The notes beneath the pieces are model-generated. The model saw only the letters and a list, made by a program, of their open reading frames with translations. It was not told the origin of the DNA and did no database searches. From CAWFZT01 sp963820415 (GTDB taxonomy: Bacteria > Chloroflexota > Anaerolineae > Anaerolineales > Anaerolineaceae), in assembly GCA_963820415.1 (NCBI GenBank), contig CAWFZT010000004.1:372001-436000 (forward strand): a DNA stretch of 64,000 nucleotides, given 5' to 3'. Both the position numbers and the translations under genes were made by a program. How positions within the stretch are numbered: the stretch's first letter is position 1; every line of letters starts with the position of its first letter. This document shows positions 25,341-32,998 of the stretch, piece after piece.

Positions 25341-26123
25341 TTATTTTGGGACAATCAAGGTATAACCGCCATCTACGACGATGACCTGGCCGCGGATCAT
25401 CGCTGCCGCGGGGGAGCATAGGAAAGCTACCACTCCCGCTACATCCTCCGGCTGAACCAGCCGTCCGGCAGGAGTGTTGGCCGCTGTACGCGCTATGGTG
25501 GTCGGGTCGCTGAGAGCAGCAAAGTGTTGCAGGGCATCGGTCAATACGATACCGGGCGAAACGGCATTGACGACGATATTTTTAGGGGATAACTCGACCG
25601 CCAGGTAGCGGGTAAGAGCTTCCAGGGCGGCCTTACTGGCCCCAACGGCAATGTAATCCGGCATAACTCGCGTAGAGCCGGGACTCGAAATGGCGACAAT
25701 TGCGCCTCCCTGGCGTGCCTCCATCAAGGGCACCGCGTGTTGGACGGCAAAAAGAAAGGCGCGTGCGTTTACGTTGAGGGTCCAGTCCCAGCCGGTCAAT
25801 TTTTGCTCCATGCCGGGACGGTTAAAGCCGGATGCCGCATTGCTGATGAAAATATCCAGGCCGCCAAATTGTTCGACCGTTTTGGTGAACAGATCATCGA
25901 TATCTTCAGGTTTCGACAGGTTGGCCTTTACCACAATCGCCTTCCGTCCCATGCTGCGGATTTGGGCCGCGGCCTCTTCGGCAGGTGCCTGGTTACGTAC
26001 ATAGTTGATTACTATGTCTGCGCCGCCTCGGGCCAGGTGTAGGGCAATCGCTCGTCCGATGCCGCGTCCGGAACCGGTCACCAGCGCAATTTTATTGGAA
26101 AAGGGCAGATCAGGATCGGTCAT
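25341..26123 (-). CDS. fabL: SDR family enoyl-ACP reductase, FabL type
   Basis: A 260-residue short-chain dehydrogenase with VTGSGRGIGRA for NADPH binding, NAASG in place of NNAG, and the catalytic block YIAVGASKAALEALTRYLAV. The C-terminus has NAVSPGIVLTDALQHF and MIRGQVIVVDGG. This pattern follows Bacillus FabL (enoyl-ACP reductase III) much more closely than FabG, so the probable role is the last step of each fatty-acid elongation round. It overlaps the DUF309 gene by ATGA, so they are translationally coupled. A related SDR with other specificity cannot be ruled out. Confidence 0.75.
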   Translation of the reverse strand: MTDPDLPFSNKIALVTGSGRGIGRAIALHLARGGADIVINYVRNQAPAEEAAAQIRSMGRKAIVVKANLSKPEDIDDLFTKTVEQFGGLDIFISNAASGFNRPGMEQKLTGWDWTLNVNARAFLFAVQHAVPLMEARQGGAIVAISSPGSTRVMPDYIAVGASKAALEALTRYLAVELSPKNIVVNAVSPGIVLTDALQHFAALSDPTTIARTAANTPAGRLVQPEDVAGVVAFLCSPAAAMIRGQVIVVDGGYTLIVPK

Positions 26124-26569
26124 GGCGTCTCGTCAGGATTTTCTGGAAGGATATATTCTACCGGTTTGAATAATGTGGTATCGAAAGAACCTATCCTGGC
26201 AGGGCCCAGCCGGACAATCGCATCTTCTACTGCCTGGAAGTCACGGCGCAGCCCGGCCAGGTTTATTCCCTGGCAAATGTCCGGAAAAGGATCCAGCCAG
26301 CGCCGGCAGCGTTTGAACATCTTTTGAGCCCCAATATAGTTGCCGCGCTGGATATGGTAATAGCCTACGGCAACCTGTAATATGCCGCGGTACAGTTCGC
26401 GGATCGGCCCTTTTTCTACTCGCCAGACGTTTTCCAAGACCTCGTGGCATTCAAAGAATTCCCTGGCGTTGTATAGTTCGAGCCCTTCGATGACGTCGGG
26501 ATCAAGACCTGCCTGGCATGCACAGGTAATTTCATCCACCGCCGGAGAAAAATGTACTTCATCAATCAT
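26120..26569 (-). CDS. DUF309 domain-containing protein
   Basis: About 149 residues, mostly helical. The DUF309 core ELYNAREFFECHEVLENVWRVEKG in part, with YRGILQVAVGYYHIQRGN, is clear. The family has no known biochemical function. Start: ATG 26569; the earlier ATG at 26617 lies upstream of the predicted promoter at 26595-26600 and cannot be on that transcript. The stop overlaps the FabL start, which ties it to fatty-acid synthesis by context only. Confidence 0.85.
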   Translation of the reverse strand: MIDEVHFSPAVDEITCACQAGLDPDVIEGLELYNAREFFECHEVLENVWRVEKGPIRELYRGILQVAVGYYHIQRGNYIGAQKMFKRCRRWLDPFPDICQGINLAGLRRDFQAVEDAIVRLGPARIGSFDTTLFKPVEYILPENPDETP

Positions 26570-26594
26570 AAAAGGGTGGTTCAACCTAAAAGTG

Positions 26595-26600
26595 ATTATA
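26595..26600 (-). promoter_or_regulatory. Extended -10 promoter of the DUF309-fabL pair
   Basis: TGG followed by TATAAT on the minus strand; no -35 at standard spacing. The same string, ACTGGTATAAT, recurs before the L,D-transpeptidase gene. Confidence 0.45.
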
Positions 26601-26636
26601 CCAGTGTATAATTTCATGGGCTGGGTTTACAGTATG

Positions 26637-26730
26637 GCTCATTGGGATTTTCCGTGGAAGATCCCCAGATTTTGGGGTGTCATGACACCCCAAAATCTGG
26701 GAGTTCACAACGGGGATTCCCAGAGAACCT
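26637..26730 (+). repeat. Palindromic intergenic repeat, copy C
   Basis: A 94-base element with a perfect 38-base central palindrome at 26664-26701 (CCCAGATTTTGGGGTGTCA and its complement). Outer arms are imperfect inverted repeats of each other. It lies between the divergent DUF309 and aminotransferase genes. Confidence 0.9.
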
Positions 26731-26761
26731 ATAGTATGCTAGGTAGGAGTGAGGCGTGGGT

Positions 26762-28108
26762 ATGGTCGATCTTCCGGACGAAGAAATTTTAAATCTTTCG
26801 CTGAAACATAATTTTTGGACCTGGGCTGCCCAGGCGAGGGTCAACCCTATTCCGGTTAAAAAAGCCCAAGGGGTGTATTTCTGGGACGTTTCCGGAAAGC
26901 GCTACCTGGATTTTAATTCAATGGTAATGTGCGCTAATATTGGCCACGGAGACGAACGCGTTATCCAGGCTATCGTCCAGCAGGCGCAAGAGCTTCCCTT
27001 CGCAGGGCCGCAAATGGCCACACGGCCGCGTGCTCTCCTCGGTAAACTATTGGCAGAAGTGACCCCGCCTGGATTGACCCGTTTTTTGTACACCTTGGGC
27101 GGGGCGGACGCCAACGAAAACGCCATCAAGCTGGCCCGTGCATTTTCCAGCCGGCAGAAGATCCTGGCCCGTTACCGTTCCTATCACGGGGCAACCTACG
27201 GCGCCATCGCCGCTACCGGCGACCCGCGCCGTGTGGCCTGGGAGCCCGGTACCATGCCCGGTGTGGTGCATTTCCTCGACCCTTATCGCTATCGTTCGAC
27301 CTTTCACCGCTCCAACCCCAACGTCTCCGAAGCCGAATTCTGCCAGGATTATCTCAATCACCTGGAAGAGATCATTACTTATGAGGGGCCACAGACGATT
27401 GCTGCCATTCTGCTTGAGACCGTCACCGGCACTAACGGCGTTATCATTCCTCCTGAAGGATATTTGCAGGGCGTCAGGGCGTTATGCGACCGATATGGCA
27501 TACTGTTAATTGCCGACGAAGTGATGAGCGGTTTTGGCCGGACAGGCAGATGGTTTGGCGTTGACCATTGGGGCGTTGTCCCGGATCTGATGACCATGGC
27601 CAAGGGGTTGACTTCAGGGTATGCCCCCCTCGGGGCGGTAGCTATGAAGACTGAGATCGCCGAATTCTTCAATGACCGGGTTTACGAAGGCGGTTTGACA
27701 TATAATGGACACCCGATTTCCCTTGCAGCCGCGGCTGCGGTCATTGAAGTGATGCGCGACGACCACCTGGTCGAGCGCGCCGCTGAAACCGGGCAGGTGC
27801 TGGCAGACATGCTGGCTGAGCTGAAAGACCGCCACCCGTCTATTGGAGATGTGCGTTCGATTGGACTATTCGGGGTGGTCGAGCTGGTGCGAAACCGCCA
27901 GACGAAAGAACCGATGGCGCCTTTTGGCGGGAACAGCCAGGAAATGGCCAATTTAAAAAAGTTTATGCTTGATCATGGCGTTTTTGTGTATACGCACTGG
28001 CATACCGTACTGATTATCCCACCGTTGATCATCACACCGGAGCAGCTTACTGAAGGATTTTCTGTCCTGGATGAGGCGTTAGCAATCACGGACAAAGCCA
28101 GCCATTAA
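26762..28108 (+). CDS. Class III pyridoxal-phosphate aminotransferase
   Basis: A 448-residue fold type I aminotransferase. The PLP lysine is Lys281 in MAKGLTSGYAPLG; LLIADEVMSGFGRTG holds the Asp that pairs with the pyridine nitrogen, and GGADANENAIKLAR binds the phosphate. N-terminal HNFWTWAAQARVNPIPV recalls enzymes annotated as beta-alanine/taurine:pyruvate aminotransferases, which move the omega-amino group of an amine to pyruvate or 2-oxoglutarate. The donor is not decidable here. ATG 26762 follows GGAG at about 26747; the GTG at 26756 is less likely. It stands alone after repeat C. Confidence 0.88.
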   Translation: MVDLPDEEILNLSLKHNFWTWAAQARVNPIPVKKAQGVYFWDVSGKRYLDFNSMVMCANIGHGDERVIQAIVQQAQELPFAGPQMATRPRALLGKLLAEVTPPGLTRFLYTLGGADANENAIKLARAFSSRQKILARYRSYHGATYGAIAATGDPRRVAWEPGTMPGVVHFLDPYRYRSTFHRSNPNVSEAEFCQDYLNHLEEIITYEGPQTIAAILLETVTGTNGVIIPPEGYLQGVRALCDRYGILLIADEVMSGFGRTGRWFGVDHWGVVPDLMTMAKGLTSGYAPLGAVAMKTEIAEFFNDRVYEGGLTYNGHPISLAAAAAVIEVMRDDHLVERAAETGQVLADMLAELKDRHPSIGDVRSIGLFGVVELVRNRQTKEPMAPFGGNSQEMANLKKFMLDHGVFVYTHWHTVLIIPPLIITPEQLTEGFSVLDEALAITDKASH

Positions 28109-28185
28109 ATTGATTGATCATGTAACATTTTTGATGCTCAATGCATCTATATTAAGAAGGCAGTATCAAGAGGAGTTGTCACTCA

Positions 28186-29178
28186 ATGGAATTTAATCTT
28201 TCAGGATTTCTTGCAGCAAAAGCGCAGCAGAAAAAAGAAGAATCGGTCAGGTTGTTGGTTCTGGGATCAGGACCTGCGGGTTTGTCCGCCGCCTTATACG
28301 CTGCCCGGGCTGAATTGTCCCCGCTGGTGTTGACAGGGTTAGAGATTGGCGGACAGGCAAGCCTGACTTTTACTATTGAGAATTATCCGGGTTTCCCGGA
28401 AGGGGTCGGCGGGTATCAGCTCGGAGAGCTTTTCCAGAAACAGGCCGAGAAATTTGGGGCGCGGATCGAATTTGAAACTGCCTCCGCCGTAGATTTGTCC
28501 AGCCGTCCATTCAAAGTCAGTACCTACAGCGCCGACTACCTGGCAGATTCATTGGTGATTGCCACAGGCGCCAGCTCGAACCACCTGGGTGTTCCTGGTG
28601 AAAAAGAACTGACCGGGTATGGAGTTTCGTACTGTGCTACCTGTGATGGTTATTTCTTCAAAGAGAAACGCGTAGTTGTGGTAGGAGGGGGGGATAGCGC
28701 TCTTGAAGAGGGCCTGTTCCTTACTCGTTATGCCTCTTCTGTAACCATTGTGCACCGCAGGGACTCGTTAAGGGCGGGCGCCATCCTACAAAAACGAGCG
28801 CATGATAATCCGAAGATACATTTTGTATGGAACTCAGTTATATCTGAAATTGTGGGCGACCGGCTGGTTGAAGGGGTGAAGGTGAAGAATGTAGTCAGCG
28901 GGGAAGTAAGTCTCTTGCCAACTGACGGAGTCTTTATCTTCATCGGCCATACTCCTAATACAAACCTTTTCAAGGGCCAGATAGATATGGATGATCGGGG
29001 CTACATCAAAACTGACTTGTTGATGCAGGCCAGCCTGCCGGGCGTTTATGCGGCTGGAGAAGCCGCTGACCCGAATTTCCGCCAGGTGGTGACTTCCGCC
29101 GGCATGGGAGCTGCTGCGGCCATGCAAGCTATCAAATACCTGGAAAAGCAAGAGGTTCAATCGCCAGGAGTTGTGTAA
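28186..29178 (+). CDS. trxB: Thioredoxin reductase-like FAD/NADPH disulfide oxidoreductase
   Basis: A 330-residue flavoprotein of low-Mr thioredoxin reductase type. It has the FAD motif VLGSGPAGLSAA, the redox pair in CATCDGYF, a second dinucleotide motif VVGGGDSALEE, the NADPH-phosphate motif HRRDSLRA and the C-terminal FAD contact GVYAAGEA. It should transfer electrons from NADPH through FAD and the CxxC pair to thioredoxin or a similar partner. There is a 20-residue N-terminal extension. AGGAG lies before the ATG. It is monocistronic, closed by the hairpin at 29192. Confidence 0.9.
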   Translation: MEFNLSGFLAAKAQQKKEESVRLLVLGSGPAGLSAALYAARAELSPLVLTGLEIGGQASLTFTIENYPGFPEGVGGYQLGELFQKQAEKFGARIEFETASAVDLSSRPFKVSTYSADYLADSLVIATGASSNHLGVPGEKELTGYGVSYCATCDGYFFKEKRVVVVGGGDSALEEGLFLTRYASSVTIVHRRDSLRAGAILQKRAHDNPKIHFVWNSVISEIVGDRLVEGVKVKNVVSGEVSLLPTDGVFIFIGHTPNTNLFKGQIDMDDRGYIKTDLLMQASLPGVYAAGEAADPNFRQVVTSAGMGAAAAMQAIKYLEKQEVQSPGVV

Positions 29179-29191
29179 TCTTAAAAAACCT

Positions 29192-29218
29192 GAAGTCCGG
29201 CGTTTATAGCCGGACTTC
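29192..29218 (-). terminator. Terminator between trxB-like and LysM genes
   Basis: Perfect 10-bp stem GAAGTCCGGC/GCCGGACTTC with a 7-base loop. On the minus strand it is followed by GGTTTTTT, so it best serves the LysM gene; it may also stop the plus-strand gene. Confidence 0.8.
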
Positions 29219-29225
29219 TCTTATG

Positions 29226-30377
29226 TCAGGGTGTTGGGGTTGCCGCAGACTGGCTTCCGCCCCACCAACTGAAGACCCGTGGTGTGCTTTCTGCTCCGCC
29301 GGACTCCCAGATGGGGGTGCCGTCTTTGGTGGTACCGGTCTGCCGCACAACGTAAACGATCCAGCGATAGATGTGGGGTATGTTGGATGCCGGACGCAGC
29401 GTCGAAGGGACGATGTACTTGGTATCCGTCACATAGTCAATCACTTTCGTACCCGAGCCCTCAGTGAGGTCTTCAATACTAATTGCGTAGGATTCGGTCG
29501 AGCGCAACGTACCAACTGAGGCCCACTGTAGGGTGATCGTATCATCGACTGCCATGTAGGCCGTGCCATCGGCTGGGAGCAGCAGGTTGGGTGACGGATA
29601 GGGTGGGGGCGGGGTGGCTGTGGGTGTTGGACCGGGGGTAGGGTTGCGGGCGCACAGTGGGACGATCAAGGTCATGCCCTGGAAAACTGTATCATTGGGC
29701 AAGTTGTTATAAGCGCGGATGGCTTCCATGTTGACGTTGTAATTGGCTGCGATCGTGCTAAGTGTGTCGTTTTCTTTGACCAGATATTCGACCTTATCGC
29801 AGGCCGATTCAGTTGCATCTGCGGCGCTTAATGTAGCAGTCGGCATTGGCGAAGGCGTCGGTGTAGGCTGCGGAATCTGCAGTTGTTGTCCGACTGACAG
29901 TGAATTGCATTCTACCGGGAGGTTGTTCAGCGTGACGATGCTGATCACAGATACCTTGAAAGCATAGGCGATCGAAATACAAGTGTCATTGGGCTGCACT
30001 TTATATGCGATAGGGGGCAGTGGGGTAAAGGTAGGTATTGGAGACGGGGTGAGGCTGGCTGTAGGCGTAAGAGTAACCGTCTCCGTCACGGTGGGTGTGA
30101 CGGTTGGAGTAGGAAGGACTACCTTTCCAGTGCTGCGTAAGACGAAGAAAACCACACCTGCACCCACGAAAAGCACAATGACCAGCAGGGCCAGGGCTAA
30201 AGGTAAGGTCATGGTAATCTCGGGCATGCGGGGCCCTTGTACTGCCGTAGATTTCGCAGGCGTGGCGGCTGGAGTAAAAGTTCTGCCGCACACCAGGCAG
30301 CGTGTAGCATTTGCATTAAGCCTGGTCCCGCAAGTTGGACAGACCTTAGTGTTTTGGTTAGTAGATTCAGGACTCAT
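29226..30377 (-). CDS. Zinc-ribbon, membrane-anchored LysM protein
   Basis: A 383-residue protein. An N-terminal zinc ribbon (Cys13, 16, 27, 30) is followed by one membrane segment (about 57-80) and a Thr/Pro-rich linker (TPTVTPTVTETVTLTPT). Two LysM domains (YKVQPNDTCISIAYAF and YLVKENDTLSTIAANY) follow, then a second Pro-rich linker and a C-terminal beta-rich domain with IYRWIVYVV. LysM binds N-acetylglucosamine-containing polymers such as peptidoglycan. The layout puts the zinc ribbon in the cytoplasm and the LysM part outside. The low-complexity linkers are near-perfect triplet repeats and could vary in length between strains. Confidence 0.85.
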   Translation of the reverse strand: MSPESTNQNTKVCPTCGTRLNANATRCLVCGRTFTPAATPAKSTAVQGPRMPEITMTLPLALALLVIVLFVGAGVVFFVLRSTGKVVLPTPTVTPTVTETVTLTPTASLTPSPIPTFTPLPPIAYKVQPNDTCISIAYAFKVSVISIVTLNNLPVECNSLSVGQQLQIPQPTPTPSPMPTATLSAADATESACDKVEYLVKENDTLSTIAANYNVNMEAIRAYNNLPNDTVFQGMTLIVPLCARNPTPGPTPTATPPPPYPSPNLLLPADGTAYMAVDDTITLQWASVGTLRSTESYAISIEDLTEGSGTKVIDYVTDTKYIVPSTLRPASNIPHIYRWIVYVVRQTGTTKDGTPIWESGGAESTPRVFSWWGGSQSAATPTP

Positions 30378-30410
30378 ATTTTCTTATTAGAATAGTTCCG
30401 GCTGGAAAAA

Positions 30411-30416
30411 ATTATA
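30411..30416 (-). promoter_or_regulatory. Extended -10 promoter of the LysM gene
   Basis: TGG plus TATAAT on the minus strand, with the transcript start about 27 bases before the ATG at 30377. Confidence 0.45.
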
Positions 30417-30451
30417 CCATATAAAAAATACTTGCTTTTTCGGTTCATTGG

Positions 30452-30559
30452 GGTTCTCTGGGAATTGGCGTGGTGAACTCCCAGATTTTGAGATTGAGCG
30501 TGCGTACGCACGCTCAATCTCAAAATCTGGGGACTTTCCACGGTAAATCCCAATGAACC
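30452..30559 (-). repeat. Palindromic intergenic repeat, copy D, with exchanged core
   Basis: A 108-base element with the same outer arms as copies B and C but in reverse orientation. Its centre is a perfect 52-base palindrome at 30480-30531, in which the GGGGTGTCA core of the other copies is replaced by AGATTGAGCGTGCGT and its complement. The bases just left of it (GGTTCATTGG, 30442-30451) repeat the other terminal motif. Confidence 0.9.
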
Positions 30560-30638
30560 TTTATTAGGTATAGCCGTATTGCTGCGATTGAACGGGCGTC
30601 TGTTCATTGTCCCTGGAATGTGATATGCTAAAAATCCG

Positions 30639-31823
30639 ATGCAGCCATACAGTCTTTACTTGCACATCCCTTTTTGTCAAAAACGCTGTTCGTATTGCGA
30701 CTTTAACACTTACGCAGGGCAGGAAGAGCGCATCCCAGCTTACTTATCAGCCTTGGTCCAGGAGATCACATCGGTCGGCGGCCGCGCCCCTGCCAAAATC
30801 CGGACACATACACTCTTTTTTGGCGGTGGAACGCCTTCTTTGCTGTCTGCGGCGCAATACGAAACAATTTTAAAAACTATTGATGAAGTTTATGATTTAC
30901 AGCCGGGTTTGGAAGCCACTTTAGAAGCCAATCCTGGGACGGTTTCCCGGTCTTATCTCCAGTCTTTAAAAAAGCTCCTATTTACCCGGATCAGTTTTGG
31001 TATGCAGACGTCTGACCCGGTCGAACTGGCCCTGTTGGGTCGCCTCCACGATTTTTATGATGTGATCCAGTCGGTAAAATGGGCGCGTCAGGCCGGATTC
31101 GAGCAGGTCAACCTCGACCTGATCTTTGGCCTGCCATTCCAGAGCCTGGCAACCTGGCAGGCCAGCGTCGAGGCAGCCTTGTGGCTGAACCCTGAGCACC
31201 TTTCGCTTTATGCATTGACCGTTGAGCATAGCACTCCTCTATTCAAATGGGTTGGGCGTGGTCTGGTTCCGTCGCCGGATGGGGACCTGGCGGCGGATAT
31301 GTATGAATGGGCGAGTGAAAGATTGGATAAAGCCGGCTTTGTTCAGTATGAGATTTCCAACTGGGCGCGCAAAGACAATCAGGACAATCTGCTGGCCTGC
31401 CGGCATAACCTGCAGTATTGGCGCAACCAACCCTACCTGGGGTTTGGGGCGGGCGCCCATGGCTATGCCGCCGGGTACCGCCTGGCGGATGTGATGCAGA
31501 TAAAAACCTATATTGAACGCCTGGCGCAACCTGGACAGCCTGCTTTTCCCTTCAGCCTGGCGACCGGCCATTCTGACCGGGTTGATCAAGTTACCGAGAT
31601 GGAAGAGACCATGATGGTCGGTCTGCGCTTGACCCAAGAAGGTGTGTCACGTCGATCTTTCGAAAAACGTTTTGGGATACCTGTCGAGAAAGTATTTGGT
31701 AAAGAGATTGACCAGATGGTTCGAGTCGGGCTGCTAGAAGCGGGAGAAATATTACGCCTGACCCCGCGTGGCCGGCTGTTGGGGAACCAGGTATTCATGC
31801 AGTTTGTCGGCGCCCGCTCGTAG
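30639..31823 (+). CDS. hemW: HemW-like radical SAM protein
   Basis: A 394-residue radical SAM protein. The cluster motif CQKRCSYCDF lies at residues 12-21, with LFFGGGTPSLL and SFGMQTSDP in the core. CRHNLQYWRNQPYLGFGAGAHG contains the HNxxYW motif that separates HemW and HemN relatives. The C-terminal domain (VSRRSFEKRFG) is the HemN_C winged helix. HemW binds haem and is thought to deliver it to membrane proteins; it is not a coproporphyrinogen oxidase. ATG 30639 begins the conserved start; no clear ribosome site. It stands alone beyond repeat D and is convergent with the L,D-transpeptidase gene. Confidence 0.88.
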   Translation: MQPYSLYLHIPFCQKRCSYCDFNTYAGQEERIPAYLSALVQEITSVGGRAPAKIRTHTLFFGGGTPSLLSAAQYETILKTIDEVYDLQPGLEATLEANPGTVSRSYLQSLKKLLFTRISFGMQTSDPVELALLGRLHDFYDVIQSVKWARQAGFEQVNLDLIFGLPFQSLATWQASVEAALWLNPEHLSLYALTVEHSTPLFKWVGRGLVPSPDGDLAADMYEWASERLDKAGFVQYEISNWARKDNQDNLLACRHNLQYWRNQPYLGFGAGAHGYAAGYRLADVMQIKTYIERLAQPGQPAFPFSLATGHSDRVDQVTEMEETMMVGLRLTQEGVSRRSFEKRFGIPVEKVFGKEIDQMVRVGLLEAGEILRLTPRGRLLGNQVFMQFVGARS

Positions 31824-31862
31824 CGAACTGCGCATAGTCATTGCTGTTCAATATTATATTGT

Positions 31863-32897
31863 CTAATGGACGGTTACTTGCGTGCCGTAGCCGCGTTTAT
31901 CCCAATCTTCAATTTGGATCACAGGCACAGTCCAGCGATACAACCATAAAGCATCGTCGGTGTGCATGTTGACACAGCCATGGCTCATTACCGTGCCAAA
32001 ATTCATGTGCCAATAAGTGCCGTGGAAAGCCACGCCGTGTTGCGCAAAAAAGGTCACCCAGGGCACGCCCGGCAGCTCATAAGCGTTGGTGTCGCTGGTC
32101 AGATTCCCATCCCCCATATGCTTGGATGGCATTTTGACCTGCACGTTAAATCTACCCGTTGGGGTTTTGGTCGGGATGGCGCCTGGGGGGACTACGGAAG
32201 GTACCCCTGAAGAAATTTTGGTATGCAGGACGACCCTTTCGTTTTCATATGCCGTCAATTCCTGGCGGCCCAGAAATACATCAATGCGCTTTTGTGAAAA
32301 AGGAACATCCGGGGAAATTGGAGTTATTTCTTCTGGTTGGATTGGCCTGAAATGGACGGCTGGGGCATGATAGTCGATATCCAGCAATTCGTCGCGGATG
32401 CGGTACCACGGCTGCCCATCCGGTCCGACATCCACCCCCATTACCCAGTGGTTGGACTCGTAATACAGCCGGTATACCGGCTCCCAGCCGTTGTAGACTG
32501 AATAACACATAGCCTGTGATACCGGCACCGTCACCTGAGCTAACTGGCCTGTTTTGGGAACGTTGGATAACACTGTGTTGAGTTTAAATTTGACTTTTTG
32601 AAGGTGGGCTGAATGAACATAACCCCGCCAAACCCGGAACCAGACCGGGTTATAAATAGGGCCATGGTCGGAAACAACCTCGTAATAGAGGTTTATTATT
32701 TCGTCACGGAAGCGCTGGTATAAAACTGTGCTTTTATCCCAGGGTTGGTCGTAAATACTGACCGAACGAACAGCCACTCTTGCCAGGACACCTAAGTCCA
32801 GCTCTACTTGATTGCCAAACATAGACTGGAAGCCCAGGCTCGTGGCGTTCAGCCCGCAAAGTTTCAAGAAATCGCGCCGCGAAAGACGCTGGCCCAT
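31863..32897 (-). CDS. Tat-exported L,D-transpeptidase (YkuD)
   Basis: A 344-residue enzyme. The N-terminus has the twin-arginine export motif SRRDFLKLCG. An SH3-like domain follows (SIYDQPWDKSTVLYQRF, RGYVHSAHLQKV). The YkuD catalytic domain carries HGTYWHMNFGTVMSHGCVNM, with the nucleophile Cys in SHGCVNM. Such enzymes make 3-3 peptide crosslinks in peptidoglycan or attach proteins to it, working outside the membrane. ATG 32897 is only 6 bases past a TATAAT, so the mRNA may be leaderless. The gene is divergent from rtcB. Confidence 0.9.
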   Translation of the reverse strand: MGQRLSRRDFLKLCGLNATSLGFQSMFGNQVELDLGVLARVAVRSVSIYDQPWDKSTVLYQRFRDEIINLYYEVVSDHGPIYNPVWFRVWRGYVHSAHLQKVKFKLNTVLSNVPKTGQLAQVTVPVSQAMCYSVYNGWEPVYRLYYESNHWVMGVDVGPDGQPWYRIRDELLDIDYHAPAVHFRPIQPEEITPISPDVPFSQKRIDVFLGRQELTAYENERVVLHTKISSGVPSVVPPGAIPTKTPTGRFNVQVKMPSKHMGDGNLTSDTNAYELPGVPWVTFFAQHGVAFHGTYWHMNFGTVMSHGCVNMHTDDALWLYRWTVPVIQIEDWDKRGYGTQVTVH

Positions 32898-32903
32898 AAA
32901 AAA

Positions 32904-32909
32904 ATTATA
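32904..32909 (-). promoter_or_regulatory. Extended -10 of the L,D-transpeptidase gene, leaderless arrangement
   Basis: TGG plus TATAAT, then six T's, then the ATG at 32897. Normal spacing puts the first transcribed base at or next to the A of ATG. Confidence 0.55.
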
Positions 32910-32998
32910 CCAGTAAAAAAAGACGATTATTGTGCTATTATAAAAAAGCCTTGTAACTTACTGTTGGCATTCAAAAATGATGTTCTGGTATTCCAACC

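Noticed and set aside
30452..30559. Repeat copies read as CRISPR repeats or simple terminators
   Set aside because: The copies are kilobases apart with no spacers, and three of four lie between divergent genes, where a terminator has no purpose.
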